Assembly: GCA_022606425.2 (NCBI GenBank) | Contig: JAHDVF020000211.1 | Span: forward strand, 744,001-808,000 | Length of the DNA stretch: 64,000 nt | DNA from: Lepidostoma basale | Taxonomy: Eukaryota; Arthropoda; Insecta; Trichoptera; Lepidostomatidae | Reading direction: 5' to 3' | Shown: positions 32,501 through 44,200 of the stretch, piece by piece | Layout: every line of letters starts with the position of its first letter | Numbering within the stretch: position 1 is the first letter of the stretch | Position numbers and translations under genes: made by a program | Notes under the pieces: model-generated | The model's input: only the letters and a program-made list of their open reading frames with translations | Told to the model about the DNA's origin: nothing | Database searches by the model: none

Positions 32501-35500
32501 TTTATGACGGGGCTAAATGTATGGCCCGGAGTGTCTCTCCGAAAGAGGGCGAGGGGAGATTTAGAGTTTATGATAAAGTCTTACATTATTGTCAAGGAAT
32601 GGAAGACCAGTTAGGGTTGGGATTGTATTTATAAAAAAAGGCTGTTCCCTAGGGGAAGATAAGAGGAGCAGTGCCTGGATGGAGTTGTGGTAGGAGATAG
32701 CATCTTGCGTGAGACCATTTTGTTAGGCGGAGTACATAGTGGGCTATCGGAATTTTACAAAAGAACATTAGATTTCTTTTAGCATGATTGTCAGAAGATA
32801 TACATCGGTAGAAGTCATTGTTACTAACAGAAAATTGTAAAGAAAGTGTAAGTGAATAACTTAAATGGAACCTACCTGGTAGAACATCTGGCGCCGGGCT
32901 GGCAGGTTGCCGGCCTTAAACATGTACGCGAGGTCCCGGTCAAGTCCCGTCGGCTTTTCCTTCGCCCCTTCGCCATCCACCTTTGGTTGCAAATGAGATC
33001 TGCTCTTTATCTTCAAAGGATTGAAGAAATCAGGACGACTTCCTTTTACTAGGTTTTTTAATCCAGCTAAAACCGATAAAAAATCAAATAATATTGAAGT
33101 GTGTACATTTTAGAAGTATCAATTGTAAAATACTAACAAATGCAAAACTCCAGATGTTTATAAATAGGCGTCTCAGCTCAATATTCAATAATATTTTGTA
33201 CTTAAACAGTGTCAAATGTCATTCTCTGGGCCATGACAGGGGAAATAATAATAATATGCTAACTTTTAAAACGCCGTTTTTGTGATGCAATCACTTCAAG
33301 GGCGCATTAAGATGTGTTTTAAATCTAAATGTGAACGCTGCATCTGATTGATATTCGTGATCGGTTAGAAAGTATAATAGAACAATTAAATTGGGTATGA
33401 AATATGAAAAAGATGGGTGAAATCTGTCGGATCATTTATGCATCTAAGGTGTGAAGGAAGATTGTTCCAAACTGATGGACCGGCTACCGCAAACGCAAAA
33501 GAAAATCCAAAAATCCATATATCTACAGCCATTTTGAGGTGATCTGTATAGTTTTTAAATCTTAAACATTAATTTTAAAAAACTGTATAAACCTGGATAA
33601 CCTAAAGAGTTGTAAATACCTGTATTCCTCACCCTGTAGTCCAAGCATTGGTACATGCGAGAATGAGGGTCTTTCCGAGGATCATAGCCAAATCTCACCC
33701 ACAGCCCCCTCCATGGTCCATTGAGGTAATAGTACGCGACACATGGCAGAAGGGTCTTCAGTTGTAACTCAGTCAGAGAGGTCGAGCAATATAATTCATT
33801 CTTTGAACGTATAGGCTTGGTCTCAAAAAGCTGTAAATAGAAAACATTTTTATAACAAATTACATAAAATTCAACACAGAAAAACCACAAAATTTAGATT
33901 TTTAAAAATTAAGATTCAATACAAAGATAACTAACTAACCATCACGCCGTCTCTCCGAAAGGGTAAGCAGAAAGAATGGACTGTCATACTGGACTGTCTC
34001 TTACAAACAAAGATAGTTCGCCAATATAGGAAAGTTATGAAACAAACTACCATATACATACTTTTTATTCTTGATTTGATCCAATTCACGTTAAAACTTT
34101 TTTTACAATCAATAATATTGTGATAACAAAACATGAAAATTTTAGGAAATTAAAAAGATTTAAAAAATATGTTTTGTTATTTGAAATTTCATGATATAAG
34201 TAGTAAAAAGTTTCTCCTTTAGACCAGAAGATGGCAGTAAGCTGCCAAAACCGGTCGAAGACACAAACATTAGTGGATTTTTACTAAATACATATTTTCA
34301 TTATTACCTATAAACCTTCCTCACCCGAAGTATCAAATTACGCATGTTCCGAAGCGGGGTCTTTGAGGACCCTGGTTGTTCATACAAATATTGTATCTAA
34401 TAGAATACGGCTCTCACCCCAAGTTCCGACTTGTCAGCGGCATGTTCATGCATTGAATGAGTGAGCCGCCGTGTTTTCCAAACACGAGTCTATATTTTTT
34501 AATAAAAAATATTTGTGAAATTTTAATTTTCAAATTTATAAGTTGTTTATTTCTTTTTTTAATAATTATATTAATACAAGAAAATATTAAATGAATTAGT
34601 TAAACGGAAGTAAAACAAAAAAGACTTTTTAAGGATAAATGTTTATAAATGAAAGCGTTACAAAAATACATTTATTTTTAGTTTATTATTTTGTTTTCGC
34701 TTCATGTGTTTGATAATTAATATTTTATAAAATGTTTGAATTTGTGAATAATGTGAAATTGACACTAGCGTATTGTATTAGAACCAGGATTTGAATTCCA
34801 AGTAAAGCCTGATATGGTCATGAAAGCTGCATTTTCTTCATTTGATATATTTTCATCATCAACCTCTTCACTCGTGAGTTCAACATCAGACTCTGCTTTG
34901 AAGGCATCTTCTATTTCAGAATTATCAGAATCACACAATTTGAACTCTAGATCGCTACCAAAATCTTCTTGATCGCTTGAGTCTAATAACATTTTTTCTA
35001 TTTCATCATCAGTATATTTTTGAGCCAATATCTGGTGAAAAAAAAAAATTATGAAATAAAATATTGGTATGTTAAGATAAATTATGAATAAGCATTACAC
35101 TATACTCACAGGAATGTATATTAAATATTTATAAAAATACAATTAAATGTTTTGGAATCACTGTCACAATACGATTGGACGGGATTGAACTCTACTGCGA
35201 GAATCGCGGAAAGAATGAACGAAAGTAATGCACAGTCAGTATAGCTGTCTCGCTCCCACACAGCTGTGACGCACAGTAGTGAAAGTGAAATAAAAAACAT
35301 GTCACGGGCGAACATAAAGCAAACATTCTGATGTACGTATGTATCGGTGACACGTGCTGTTGGAATATTATTGATCAAGCGTCGATCGCGTGGCTTTGAC
35401 CGTAGATCGCCCGAATAATTATCAAAACAATCAATTGTAGATCACACGTTTTGAAACAAATGCAGAAGTGTTCTTAACTATTATTATAAAGATTACAAAA

Positions 35501-38500
35501 ATTATTGATCAAATTACTCGAATGATTGTCAAGTTATCAAGTGAAATTTTTTTTAGGGGCGTGTCATTCCCCCGCTTAGGTCCAGGTAGGTTAAAAAGGT
35601 TTTTTCTATATGTTGGGAGTATAATATGGTTTTAATTTGGACAGACTTGGACCCTAAAAATTGACAATATGAACAGTCTTGATGCATTTGAAATGTGGAT
35701 ATATCAATGAATGCATTGAATACCCTTGAAAGATATGCACTGATAAAGAGCTCCTTACATGTATTAAAGTCAGAAAGGTGGCTTATTTGGGTCAAGTTAT
35801 AAGGGGTCTAAAATATTGTTAGGGGGTTTCAATATGTATAGGGAACTGGCAACACTAGTGTTACTAGGTGTGATCTGATGTTTCCATCATAAAGTTTAAC
35901 AATTTTAACAGTATGCATATTTAAAACATTTTGTTATAAAAGTGCTATTTGTTTTATTATCATAAGTTGAAATTTTCAACTTGACATCCCGATGTGAATT
36001 ATCTTACCGTACTTGAAACAACTTACTTTGACTTCAGGGGAAGAAGCCCCCTCTAAAGCCTTTAGTATATTGTTGGTATAGTCAATTCAAATATCTTCAT
36101 TAGTTATTATTATTATTATTTTGTTAAATCGCTCTTTACACCATGACAGCATGAGCCAAATCGATGTAAAGGGTATTATAGCTATCATAGTGATTCTCGT
36201 GACATGTGATAGGTAGCTAATCTGTCGCCATTTTAGTCACCTGAATTTTACATCAGACCAAAGACAGTGTGACAATTACACTGCCCTCGCCAGGAATCGA
36301 ACCCGGAACCTTCGGGGTGGCAGTCAATGCACTAACCACTCGGCCAAGAAGGTCGTCAAATGAATTTAAAGAAGGTCGTCTAAAATTATCTGTTATGGCA
36401 GAAAATATTTATGCAATTAAGCTATGAAAAAGCTATATAATAATTAAATAAAACGATGTTTTTTTACTACTTCCACTTTTGTCTTTATTTAGACAGCGAC
36501 CGGTTTCGCCAGGCTCGCTGGCATCGACAGACTGGTAACACTATTGTAAACTTAGTCCTTTATATACATACAGATCAGGGGTGGTAAACATGATTCTATA
36601 CAAAAATAATCTTCAAATATTTATGTAAATTTTTTCTGAATTTAACTATTGGTATTACAGGTATTCTTGGAGGTTCGTTTTTAATACAATGGGTTTTAAT
36701 TTAATTAAAAGTGGAAGTAGTTAAAAAACATTGTTTTATTTAATTATTATTTAAAATGAACTTCCATCAAGAGATTTCAGTAAAATCATTTGATTATCTT
36801 AAAAAGCTATATATTATAAACACTCAAAAATAGGCTCCTGTCGATTGGTGCATAAATATGATCACAACATCAAAGGCGGTGTATAACACTTACAAAGGTG
36901 ATGAATCTCGGATAAATTTATATGAACCCAAAAGTAAATAACAGTCGACTACGCGGATCTTCCAAAATTAACCAAATCCAACAAAAGCTGTCCAAAGTGT
37001 TCATCAACCTGATAAGTACCCGGGAGAAGAACTGTATAAATGTAAATTTACCTCTTTTATGTATTCCAAAAGCTTGCAATTAGCAGACAAAGAAGCCAGG
37101 GCCAAGTTATTGGGTTCTGCGGGGGTAGGGTCCGTGTAGTTAAAGTTGACGTAAATGGCGTGCCTCGTGCGTGCCTTCCTATATCGGCTGATTATGTTCT
37201 TGGATTCTTGTTCCCGTTCCAGAACTGAGTAATTATATGCATAATTTTGAGGCATGTTCATTCGCGAAAATACTTGTGGAACGAAAAAGTAAGGGACTTG
37301 CTGGCTGAAAAAAAAAATACACTATTGTAATATATAACACAATTTGTATCCAAAATTCTGTAGACATGTACGTAAATTATATTAGTTACTGTCATAGTGC
37401 AGGGTTCTTCGATCTAGATTCTGGGAAATTTCTAAAGGGTTCTGCAAAATAAACCATTAAACTGTAAAATGATCTCTAAGAAATGATGTCTGTAGTGCAG
37501 CAGAGTGCACGGGACAAGAGTAATGTTAAGACCACCGCAGCACACGTGTCTGCAGCAAATTTTAAAGCAATAAATAATACACTAATACAATCACTCCACA
37601 CCAGAATAGGTTTTTTTTAGTTTGGGAATTTTTATCTGAAAACTTTTATTTTCGATCCTGTATTATATTGATCCTGTATTCTAATCTACATAATTCATTT
37701 TGCTATGGTAATTTTCAAAACAAATCCTGGAATGAACTTCACTAGGCAACTGAAAACAGCAAAAATGCGAATGCTTAGGTGGTCCGCTGGGGTATCGCTG
37801 AGAGACAAAATAAAAAGTTCACGCATTCGGGGTAGTCTGGAAGTTACTAATATAAATAGTATCAAGCTTGAAGAAAGGCAGTAAGATGGTAGGGGCATAT
37901 AAAATGGAGACCACCAGACCACACAGTAAATAGAGCTTTGTCTGTGAATCTTTCTCGTCAACCATTCAGAGGAAGACCTAGGAACACGTGGATGATTCAG
38001 CGCAATAGCGTCTTGCAGAGAAATGGCTTGCGTGAAGGCGATACTCAGAACCGTAAGAAGTACAGCCTGAGATCGAGAAGAGCCGACCCTTACAGTCAAC
38101 ACAGACAATGAGTTGGGATAGCGCCAGGAAGAAGAAGAAGAAATATTACTGAATGATACCTATCACTGAACCAGATTTTTATAAATAGACAAAATACAAG
38201 GGTTGGGGCAGGCAACAAAGTGAATGATGCACTTAAAGTTGTCATTGCAAACAAAAACCTATCCAAAAAAATTTAATTGGCATTGCACAATAGTGTTCTT
38301 GTTCCGACTCTGTGTATGATAGAGTGTCGAATGAAAATATAATAAGTGGATGCGGTGCGAATGATGGTGTTATGAACAAAATAATGAAAGGATCATTAAG
38401 ATGGTTTGGACACATGGAAAGAATGAATGAAGAAAGAATGGTAAAAATTTATATGTTAACGATGTAAATGAAACTAGAAATAGAGGAAGACCGAGGAAAA

Positions 38501-40552
38501 TGTGGCACAATCAAATAAATCAAATATTGAATGTCGACCACGTGAGGAGTCATAGAAATCAGCGTGCGTGCTTGACACGATGTATGAATGTTGAGGAAGC
38601 GAGAAAAATGTCAGGAAAGAAAAGTGTGGCAGTCCATTCTTTCTGCCTACCCCATTCGTAGAGATGGCGTGATGGTTAGTTAGTTAGTTTAGAAAAAATA
38701 CAGGTTAAAAAACTTACTTCATCCAATCTAGATCCGGAAGGCCAACGGGAACCAGTTCATCGATTATACACTTTAGCCCAGAGGTCGGGTTATTTTCATC
38801 TTTAGGGACGAGAGGTAAATATTGGAAATCAATCAGAGCTGTAACCAAATATTCACTAATTTTAGGTATACAAATATATAATTTGTACTAAATATGTTTT
38901 TTTTTTGTTTTCAACATGAGGACAAAGCAAATAAATCATCTATTTTGAAATTTATATTTAATATATATAATAAAATAAGTCTTTCGCCATTGCTTAGAAA
39001 AGAGTGAATTGTGTGCTATTTTATAAGAATAAGACAAATCAAGATCATGTTCTAATTTGGTTTTAAACATAAAAATTTTAAATTGTCATTTTACCAATGT
39101 GAGATTTACTATCCACAAGTCCTAATATCAAGAATGTAATAAATATGACCTTATGATGAACGTGTCAAAGTCTTAAGTTATGGTATTTGAAAAGGAAGAA
39201 TGTATGAAGGATTGTGACATAGGTGGGAACGGTGAGAAATTGGAGTAAATAACCGAATTTATTTATCTGGGAAGCATGTTTACAATAAATGGAAAAATGA
39301 AGAAAAATATCGAAAGAAGGGTTGGAGCTGAAAACAAAGTAAATGGTGCACTCAAAGTCATTACTGCAAATAGAAATATATTGACTGAAGGAATGTAAGA
39401 TGGATGAATGTGCAATAAATAAAATTAAGATAGGGCCACTAAGATGGTTTGGACATATGAAACGAATGGGTGGGGGAAGAATTGTTAAAAAGATATATAC
39501 AAGTAGTGTGAATGGAAAAAGAAGTCGAGGAAGGCTAAGGAAGATATGGCATGACCAAGTTTGAAGTAAGAACAATCGACGAGCGTGCATGTCACGATAT
39601 GTGAATGTAGAAGTGACAGGAGAGTTATATCAGGATAGAACAGTGTGGCGGTCCATCATCTCTGCCTACCTCTCCAGAGAAAGAGCGTGATGTTTAGTTA
39701 GTTAGTGAATGAAAAAAGAAGTTGTTTGAATGTAGAAAAGGCGCGTGAGTTATGTCAGGATAGAACAGGGTGGTGGTCCATCCTCTCTGCCTACCCCTCC
39801 GGAGAAAAGGGCATGATGTTTAGTTAATTAGTGAATGAAAAAATAAGTTGTTTGAATGTAGAAAAGGCGCACGAGTTATTTTAGGATAGAACAGTGTGGC
39901 GGTCCATCCTCTCTGCCTACCTCTCCGGAGATGATTAGTTAGTTAGTTAATTAGATATTTATAATATATTATAATGTTTTTATTTCATGACAATAGCGTA
40001 ACTTACTTTCAAAGTGGTAGGTTTGCCTGATAATACCCAGAACCTCTGTAGCAATAACTTTTCCTTCACCACTTGACGGGGAGCCCTTTTTCTTCTTCTT
40101 GACGCGCACTTTCAGGAGGATACCAGGCGTGAGGTTAGTACTGCTCGTGACAACTTTGGAATAAGCATCTTTTGGCCTAAATCTCAATTCTAAACGGCGA
40201 TTCACAGACGAATACACCTAGAAATACAAACAATTAACATACTATAGTAGTGTAATTCCGTCAACCCTTCCAGATGCATGAAACTATGTTCTATTACTTT
40301 TTTTAACTCTTTCACTCTCTTTCACCTAACTCTTCAAATTAGTATTTATCTTTTCTTTAAATTTAGTTAAAATTCGATTTCAGTTCATAAATTTGTACTG
40401 TTAACTCTTCTAATCATTAATTTTACATTTTTTTTCACCTTAGAAATAGCTTTGATGCCTCCCAAAGTTTCCAATGCTTTATCAGCATTATTTACCACTC
40501 CAGGATACTGAATGCAAACTAAATTGCGAGAATAGTTATGTTCATCATTCAT
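29567..40552 (-). CDS. GTF3C5: General transcription factor 3C subunit 5 (TFIIIC63 / Tau95 homologue)
   Basis: Eight exons on the minus strand give 485 aa: 40552..40439, 40217..40007, 38838..38718, 37304..37052, 33830..33620, 33048..32876, 31586..31404 and 29758..29567; all phases fit. The protein is a TFIIIC subunit that helps bind the A box of RNA polymerase III genes such as tRNA genes, in the nucleus. Exons 1-4 form the N-terminal Tau95 barrel domain (LELRFRPKDAYSK; DFQYLPLVPK; VPQVFSRMNMPQNYAY; HAIYVNFNYTDP). Residues about 271-286, GPWRGLWVRFGYDPRK, are the family hallmark at the start of the winged-helix part, followed by MFKAGNLPARRQMFYQ. The last 63 residues are strongly acidic, as in animal homologues (human about 519 aa). 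The start MNDEHNYSRNLVCIQYPGV has no in-frame alternative nearby. Introns 2 to 7 are loaded with LINE, SINE, mariner and piggyBac remnants. Confidence 0.95.
29905..30026. repeat. Inverted repeat with GAAACCGGTTGG end
   Basis: CACCACTTTATTTTTAACAA (29909) is mirrored by the complement at 29990..30023, around CTGACCCAGCGGGAGTGAAA. It resembles the 13598 unit with a decayed core. Confidence 0.5.
30050..30445. repeat. Repeat I, partial tandem duplication
   Basis: 30052..30178 and 30229..30352 are direct copies (ATGTTAGTTTTCTAGAAGTT .. TGTCATTTGACATTTT). The first lacks about 11 bp (CTTGATAAGGT) that in the second form the CCTT/AAGG stem next to GAAACATGTC on the minus strand. The piece ends with the TTTAATATGGAGTTTTACAT block. 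Confidence 0.6.
30460..30605 (+). mobile_element. LINE-K C-terminal fragment
   Basis: The frame reads RRQLEYLGHIMRYDKYKVRQ, LIIQGKIDRKQYVRRKRKSW, LNIHLG and a stop, a typical YLGHI..R..K..WL post-RT segment. Confidence 0.65.
30760..30855 (+). mobile_element. LINE-A 3'-tail fragment
   Basis: Only the last about 90 bp remain (WQSILSAYPFGETA and (TTAG)n), joined to unrelated sequence on the left. Confidence 0.75.
30906..31365 (-). mobile_element. Internally deleted mariner element
   Basis: Terminal repeats CGAGGCATCTCCAGAAAGTA (left) and CGAGGCATATCTAGAAAGTA (right, minus strand) are flanked by TA on both sides (30904..30905, 31366..31367). The minus strand encodes GDEFLRSIVTGDETWVAHYT and PETKRQSQQW, holding the first catalytic Asp of mariner transposase. 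At 460 bp it lacks most of the 1.3-kb element. It lies in intron 7 of GTF3C5. Confidence 0.85.
31815..31930 (+). repeat. Hammerhead-like repeat
   Basis: 31867..31893 reads TTGATAA, the stem GGTTAC-TG-GTAACC, then GAAACATGTC. The stem II hairpin is perfect and GAAAC..GTC is intact, but the CTGANGA core is mutated. Confidence 0.4.
31968..32005 (+). mobile_element. SINE-H head fragment
   Basis: AACGACCTTCGTGGCAGAGTAG is the start and A box of SINE-H; the rest is missing. Confidence 0.5.
32393..32570 (+). repeat. Repeat G, copy 2
   Basis: Closely matches 1715..1885 (CTTACAGAGGTTCAGCTCAT and CCCGGAGTGT blocks). Confidence 0.7.
33928..34010 (-). mobile_element. LINE-A 3'-tail fragment
   Basis: (CTAA)n and CCATCACGCCGTCTCTCCGA, about 80 bp, in intron 4 of GTF3C5. 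Confidence 0.7.
34205..34300 (+). repeat. Hammerhead-like repeat, mutated
   Basis: CAGAAGA, T, the stem GGCAG-TAAG-CTGCC, then AAAACCGGTC. The stem is perfect, while two core positions differ from CTGANGA/GAAA. Confidence 0.35.
34765..35028 (-). pseudogene. piggyBac-like transposase N-terminal remnant
   Basis: An 87-codon frame starts MAQKYTDDEIEKMLLDSSDQ and continues with a long Asp/Glu-rich stretch to GFTWNSNPG. An acidic leader before an aromatic (F/Y)TW motif is usual at the start of piggyBac-type transposases. The catalytic domain is absent and no TIR pair was located. It lies in intron 4 of GTF3C5. It could also be an unrelated acidic frame. Confidence 0.45.
35029..36098. other. Intron 4 of GTF3C5, unassigned
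   Basis: May include the 5' flank of the piggyBac-like remnant (35029..35420). The remainder has no recognised coding or repeat signal. Confidence 0.35.
36099..36362 (-). mobile_element. SINE-H, near full length
   Basis: In reverse: tRNA-like head with B box GGTTCGATTCC (complement near 36292) and A box at about 36341, the CACTGTCTTTGGTCTGATGT body, CATGTCACGAGAATCACTAT, and an AAT-repeat tail at 36099..36115. Confidence 0.8.
36444..36780. repeat. Inverted-repeat unit with hammerhead-like block
   Basis: AAACGATGTTTTTTTACTAC at 36452 is mirrored near 36707..36743. Inside, the minus strand (36530..36492) has CTGTCGA, T, GCCAG-CGAG-CCTGGC, GAAACCGGTC. The core has T where hammerheads need A, so catalysis is doubtful. 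A partner copy is at 15426..15722. Confidence 0.5.
37695..38145 (+). mobile_element. LINE-J C-terminal region with GAA tail
   Basis: The frame reads MRMLRWSAGVSLRDKIKSSR, RGSLEVTNINSIKLEERQ and, shifted, FRGRPRNTWMIQRNSVLQRN followed by LREGDTQNRKKY, a post-RT LINE segment. It lies antisense in intron 3 of GTF3C5. Confidence 0.65.
38190..38692 (+). mobile_element. LINE-A copy beside GTF3C5 exon 3
   Basis: Runs from RVGAGNKVNDALKVVIANKN to the (TTAG)n tail with frame breaks. It ends about 25 bp from the exon 3 donor (38718), antisense to the gene. Confidence 0.8.
39135..39957 (+). mobile_element. LINE-A copy with tandemly tripled 3' end
   Basis: The body (39135..39600) is followed by three direct copies of the last about 125 bp, each GAATGTAGAA..AGGATAGAACAG..GGTCCATC..CTCTGCCTACC ending in TTAG units, at about 39602, 39730 and 39855. 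It lies in intron 2 of GTF3C5. Confidence 0.75.
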
Positions 40553-41223
40553 GTTTGTTGTATTGTTTATTTATTATTTAAATACATCAATATTGTGTTA
40601 ATTTCACAAAAGAGTAAAAATTGACAAAACTGCCGATACTGTCAGTGTCACGCCGTTTCAAATTGTTGAACACCATAAACAACTGTCACCTAGAAAATTA
40701 AATGTTCTTGTCATTTGGTCGATGTATCCATAGAAAAAAGTAAGCCACATAGCAAAAAAATATTTTTACTCTTTAAGAAAATATTTGAGATACATATAAA
40801 TAATTATAATTTTTCTTTCAGTGCCTAAAACAGGTTTTCTCCATAGAATTTTGGGGAGAATAACGTATTTTAAATAATCAGGAGTATAATATTTTTTGTG
40901 GTTATGTTTGGTTATATTTTTCGGGTATTCGGTAGTATTTGTGAATCTAGAAAATATTATTAACCGTTTACTTAATAAATTGTTAATTTTCGATTAGGTA
41001 TGGTTTTTATATTTATATAATTAAACGTTTCATTATAAAATACTACTCCCAATACGTTTAGCGGGAAAAGTAATTCAACTCATTTCAATCATTCCGACAC
41101 TTGAAACGTTGTTTCTGCTCATTTTCTTTTTCAATTTTACACCTTTATCATATAATTAATATGCCAGTGAGTGTTACCTATTATAATAACAAAATAACCT
41201 ATCTTCCTAACCAGAGCCGCACC
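40553..41223. promoter_or_regulatory. Shared upstream region of GTF3C5 and Nup93
   Basis: The 671 bp between the two divergent start codons hold no recognised mobile element. GT at 41167 and AG at 41214 could bound a 48-nt intron in the Nup93 5' UTR. No TATA box could be assigned. Confidence 0.5.
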
Positions 41224-44200
41224 ATGGGCGACTCGGACTTCAGTTCGCTGCTGCACGCCGCGGAGCAACTGGCCACCGATGTGGAGGGCAATGAGGAACT
41301 CCCAAGAGTGGAAAGGTCCCTTGGACAGGTCTTAGAGGCTTCACAAGAACTCTACTCAAGAGTCACCCAAACTGGAGCCCATGACATTCAAGCGTGAGAT
41401 TTCATTTTGTTATCATCTTCAAAAAGTCAGCGAGAGTATATTTTCTTATTTATATATAGATCCACTATTTACGTCCAATGTTCCTCAACATGATTATCTT
41501 GAGCTTCTTTGTAGTCTCCTTCAATATAATAATTAATGTATAATAATATAATTGTTCTTCCAGGCACCTTCTGCTTGGCTCCAAAGGAATAGATTTGCCA
41601 CAGATCTCCCAGAAGCTTGAGACCCTGAGCTCCAGGAGGACCTTTGAACCACTTCACCCCATAGCAGATTCTGATATTGACAGTTTTCTACGTAACGAAA
41701 GAGAAAATGCTATTCTTTCCCTGATTGATGAAGTTAATAAATCTGTATGTATTTCTTATTCTTTGTATTGGCTTTCATATACAGTAGACTCTAAATTATT
41801 GTAGGTGATGGGGGCATATTTAACCTGTTAACCCTTAACGTACCGTGTTCAAAACAAAACGCTTGCTCCCATGTGGTAAGTTCAGTTTACCGCTAACTTT
41901 ATCTAAATATCAAGCATATGACTAGATGAATCAAAATTTAATTTATGTCATCTTGTAGGGAATTTCATTAGGAATAGATCGATATCTATAACATACATGG
42001 ATTATTTGAAAAACATATCATTATTAATTTTTTTCTGGAACCATGCGATTTCTGATATGTAATGCGTCATAGCATACAGGCGACTAAAAATCGGGTCGGG
42101 TCGGGTCGAAACTTGTCTGCACGCCGGGCCGGCGGGGCGAAGATAAAGGCACCTAGGCAAAATGTATAGTACGTTCAAGACAACGAGTACGTATTAATAT
42201 TTGTCCCTTTTGGTAAAGTGTTAATATTTTCACAGTTCTGATATTATTAACTTACGTGCTGCGTTTTCATCCAGTCGGTATTATTACGTACCTATTGAAA
42301 AGGTCAAAGATATAATTTATAATACGTTCAAAACAGCGAGTAAGTATTTGTCACTTTTGATAAAGTTGTAAATATTAGCAAAACAAATTCTACCTTAACA
42401 CGAATGAAGGTGAGGGCAGTCTTAGAAAAAATTTTTTTTTGGGATGAAGGAAGTAATTTTTTGCTTTTTTTTTATTACGAAATATTGAGAACACTTCAAT
42501 GGAGGATTACAATTTTTTTTATAATATTAGGGTCCATAGGTTTTAAGAAAATCAACTTTAAATTGGCAGTGGAAACTCAATTTACCACATGGCAACGCGA
42601 CGGTTAAAGGCATTATCAATGCATACATTTGAAATGCCTTAGTTAGAATTAATCTCGAGAGGGAGACCTTGGATAATCAAGAGTACTGTATTTTGAACTT
42701 TATTCATCCAAACAATGTACTGCAATGAACATTAAATAAAACCTGACATTCCTCGTCACAGTGACTCTTTCTGAATACTTCAATATAGCCTGAAAATTCA
42801 AAAAGTTTAGTTTTAATTAGGATTTTATGTCTTCCTGTGTATGTATTTTTCTCTTTAAATGCACCACTTTTAATACCCAAAATGTATATAATAACTTTTC
42901 AGTCCCTGCAAGCAATTGAGGAGCAAAAGTGGGAGCACATGGTATCAGAGTGGAACCAAGAAAAGATAAAGGTGATGAATGCCATGATCGGGCCATCGCA
43001 AAACTGGCTAGACCTAAAGAAGGCTCCCGAGTCGGTAGGGCTGTTGGATGCTCCCCGTCGTGCCGGTCCCTCCATGCTGGATGACCAGGAGATGGCTTAT
43101 GCCAAACAAGTGCACCAACACAACAACATTGTGCTCCAAGGAGCCATGCGCCCCTCGCTGGTGCAGAAATTCTCACAGACAGCGGATGAATTTAATGATC
43201 CAGTAAGTATTCATTTCTATCTCATTCAAGCTACAAATGCATTGATTGTTCCGATTTTATTTAGTATACAATATTTTGAAGGGTTGTTATATACAAGGTT
43301 TTTGCATAAAAACAGTTTTATTGAAAGAAAATATTGTAATCTTTATATTGGTGTTGGAAGTCGAAAACTATTTTTAGATATATTGATAATCCGAAATGTT
43401 TTTATTCAAGTTAGAGTAAGTGATTTATCTAAAAAGGTTAGTTAGGCATTCACTCGCTTCAAGCTATACGTATTGTATTGTTATTATTTCGTTCAGAAAG
43501 TTCAAGAGATGTGGAGCATAATAAAGACAATGTCCAACATTCCCCCTCTGGGCCGCAACGAGGACCCCACGCGCTCTCGCGCGGCCCCCGCTGTGCAAAG
43601 GGCGCTCATCACACAAGGCAGAAGCTACCTTCAACAGAGGTACGTTTATTTTTTTTATGTGTAATAATATTTTACTTCAGAGAATTACTTATTTACACTG
43701 TCAAGACCAAAAGTATACTGAGGATAACAGAAATGAGAACACTGTGTGCTATTGTTGGGAAAACTCTGTGTGATCGTGTGTAAGAAACACCACAATCTGA
43801 GAGGTCTGCAATGTTCAAGGTGTGGTCAAATGAGAGTGACTATGTCGATGGTACTAGTACCAACATGTCTGGAGAATGAATCCCACGAGAATTCCATACA
43901 TGGCACTGCATGGAATGCCAGATGGATGGCATCCACCAGGAAGATCCCCAAAACGATGGAGAAATAGCTGGAGTTCAGCATCACAGGAGGAAAATCCTGT
44001 AATAACAGACGAAGTCTACAACATGTTGAAGAAGTTGAAATAAGTTTGCCCTGTTCCATTATTTAAGAAGAAAAAATATTAAAATTTAGTAATTTTTATT
44101 TAAAATTTAGTAATAACTAGCGGACACGACAATATTTCGCTATCGCTATATTCAAGTATATGTCTACAAAATATACGAATTAATGTTGAAGTTTGATATC

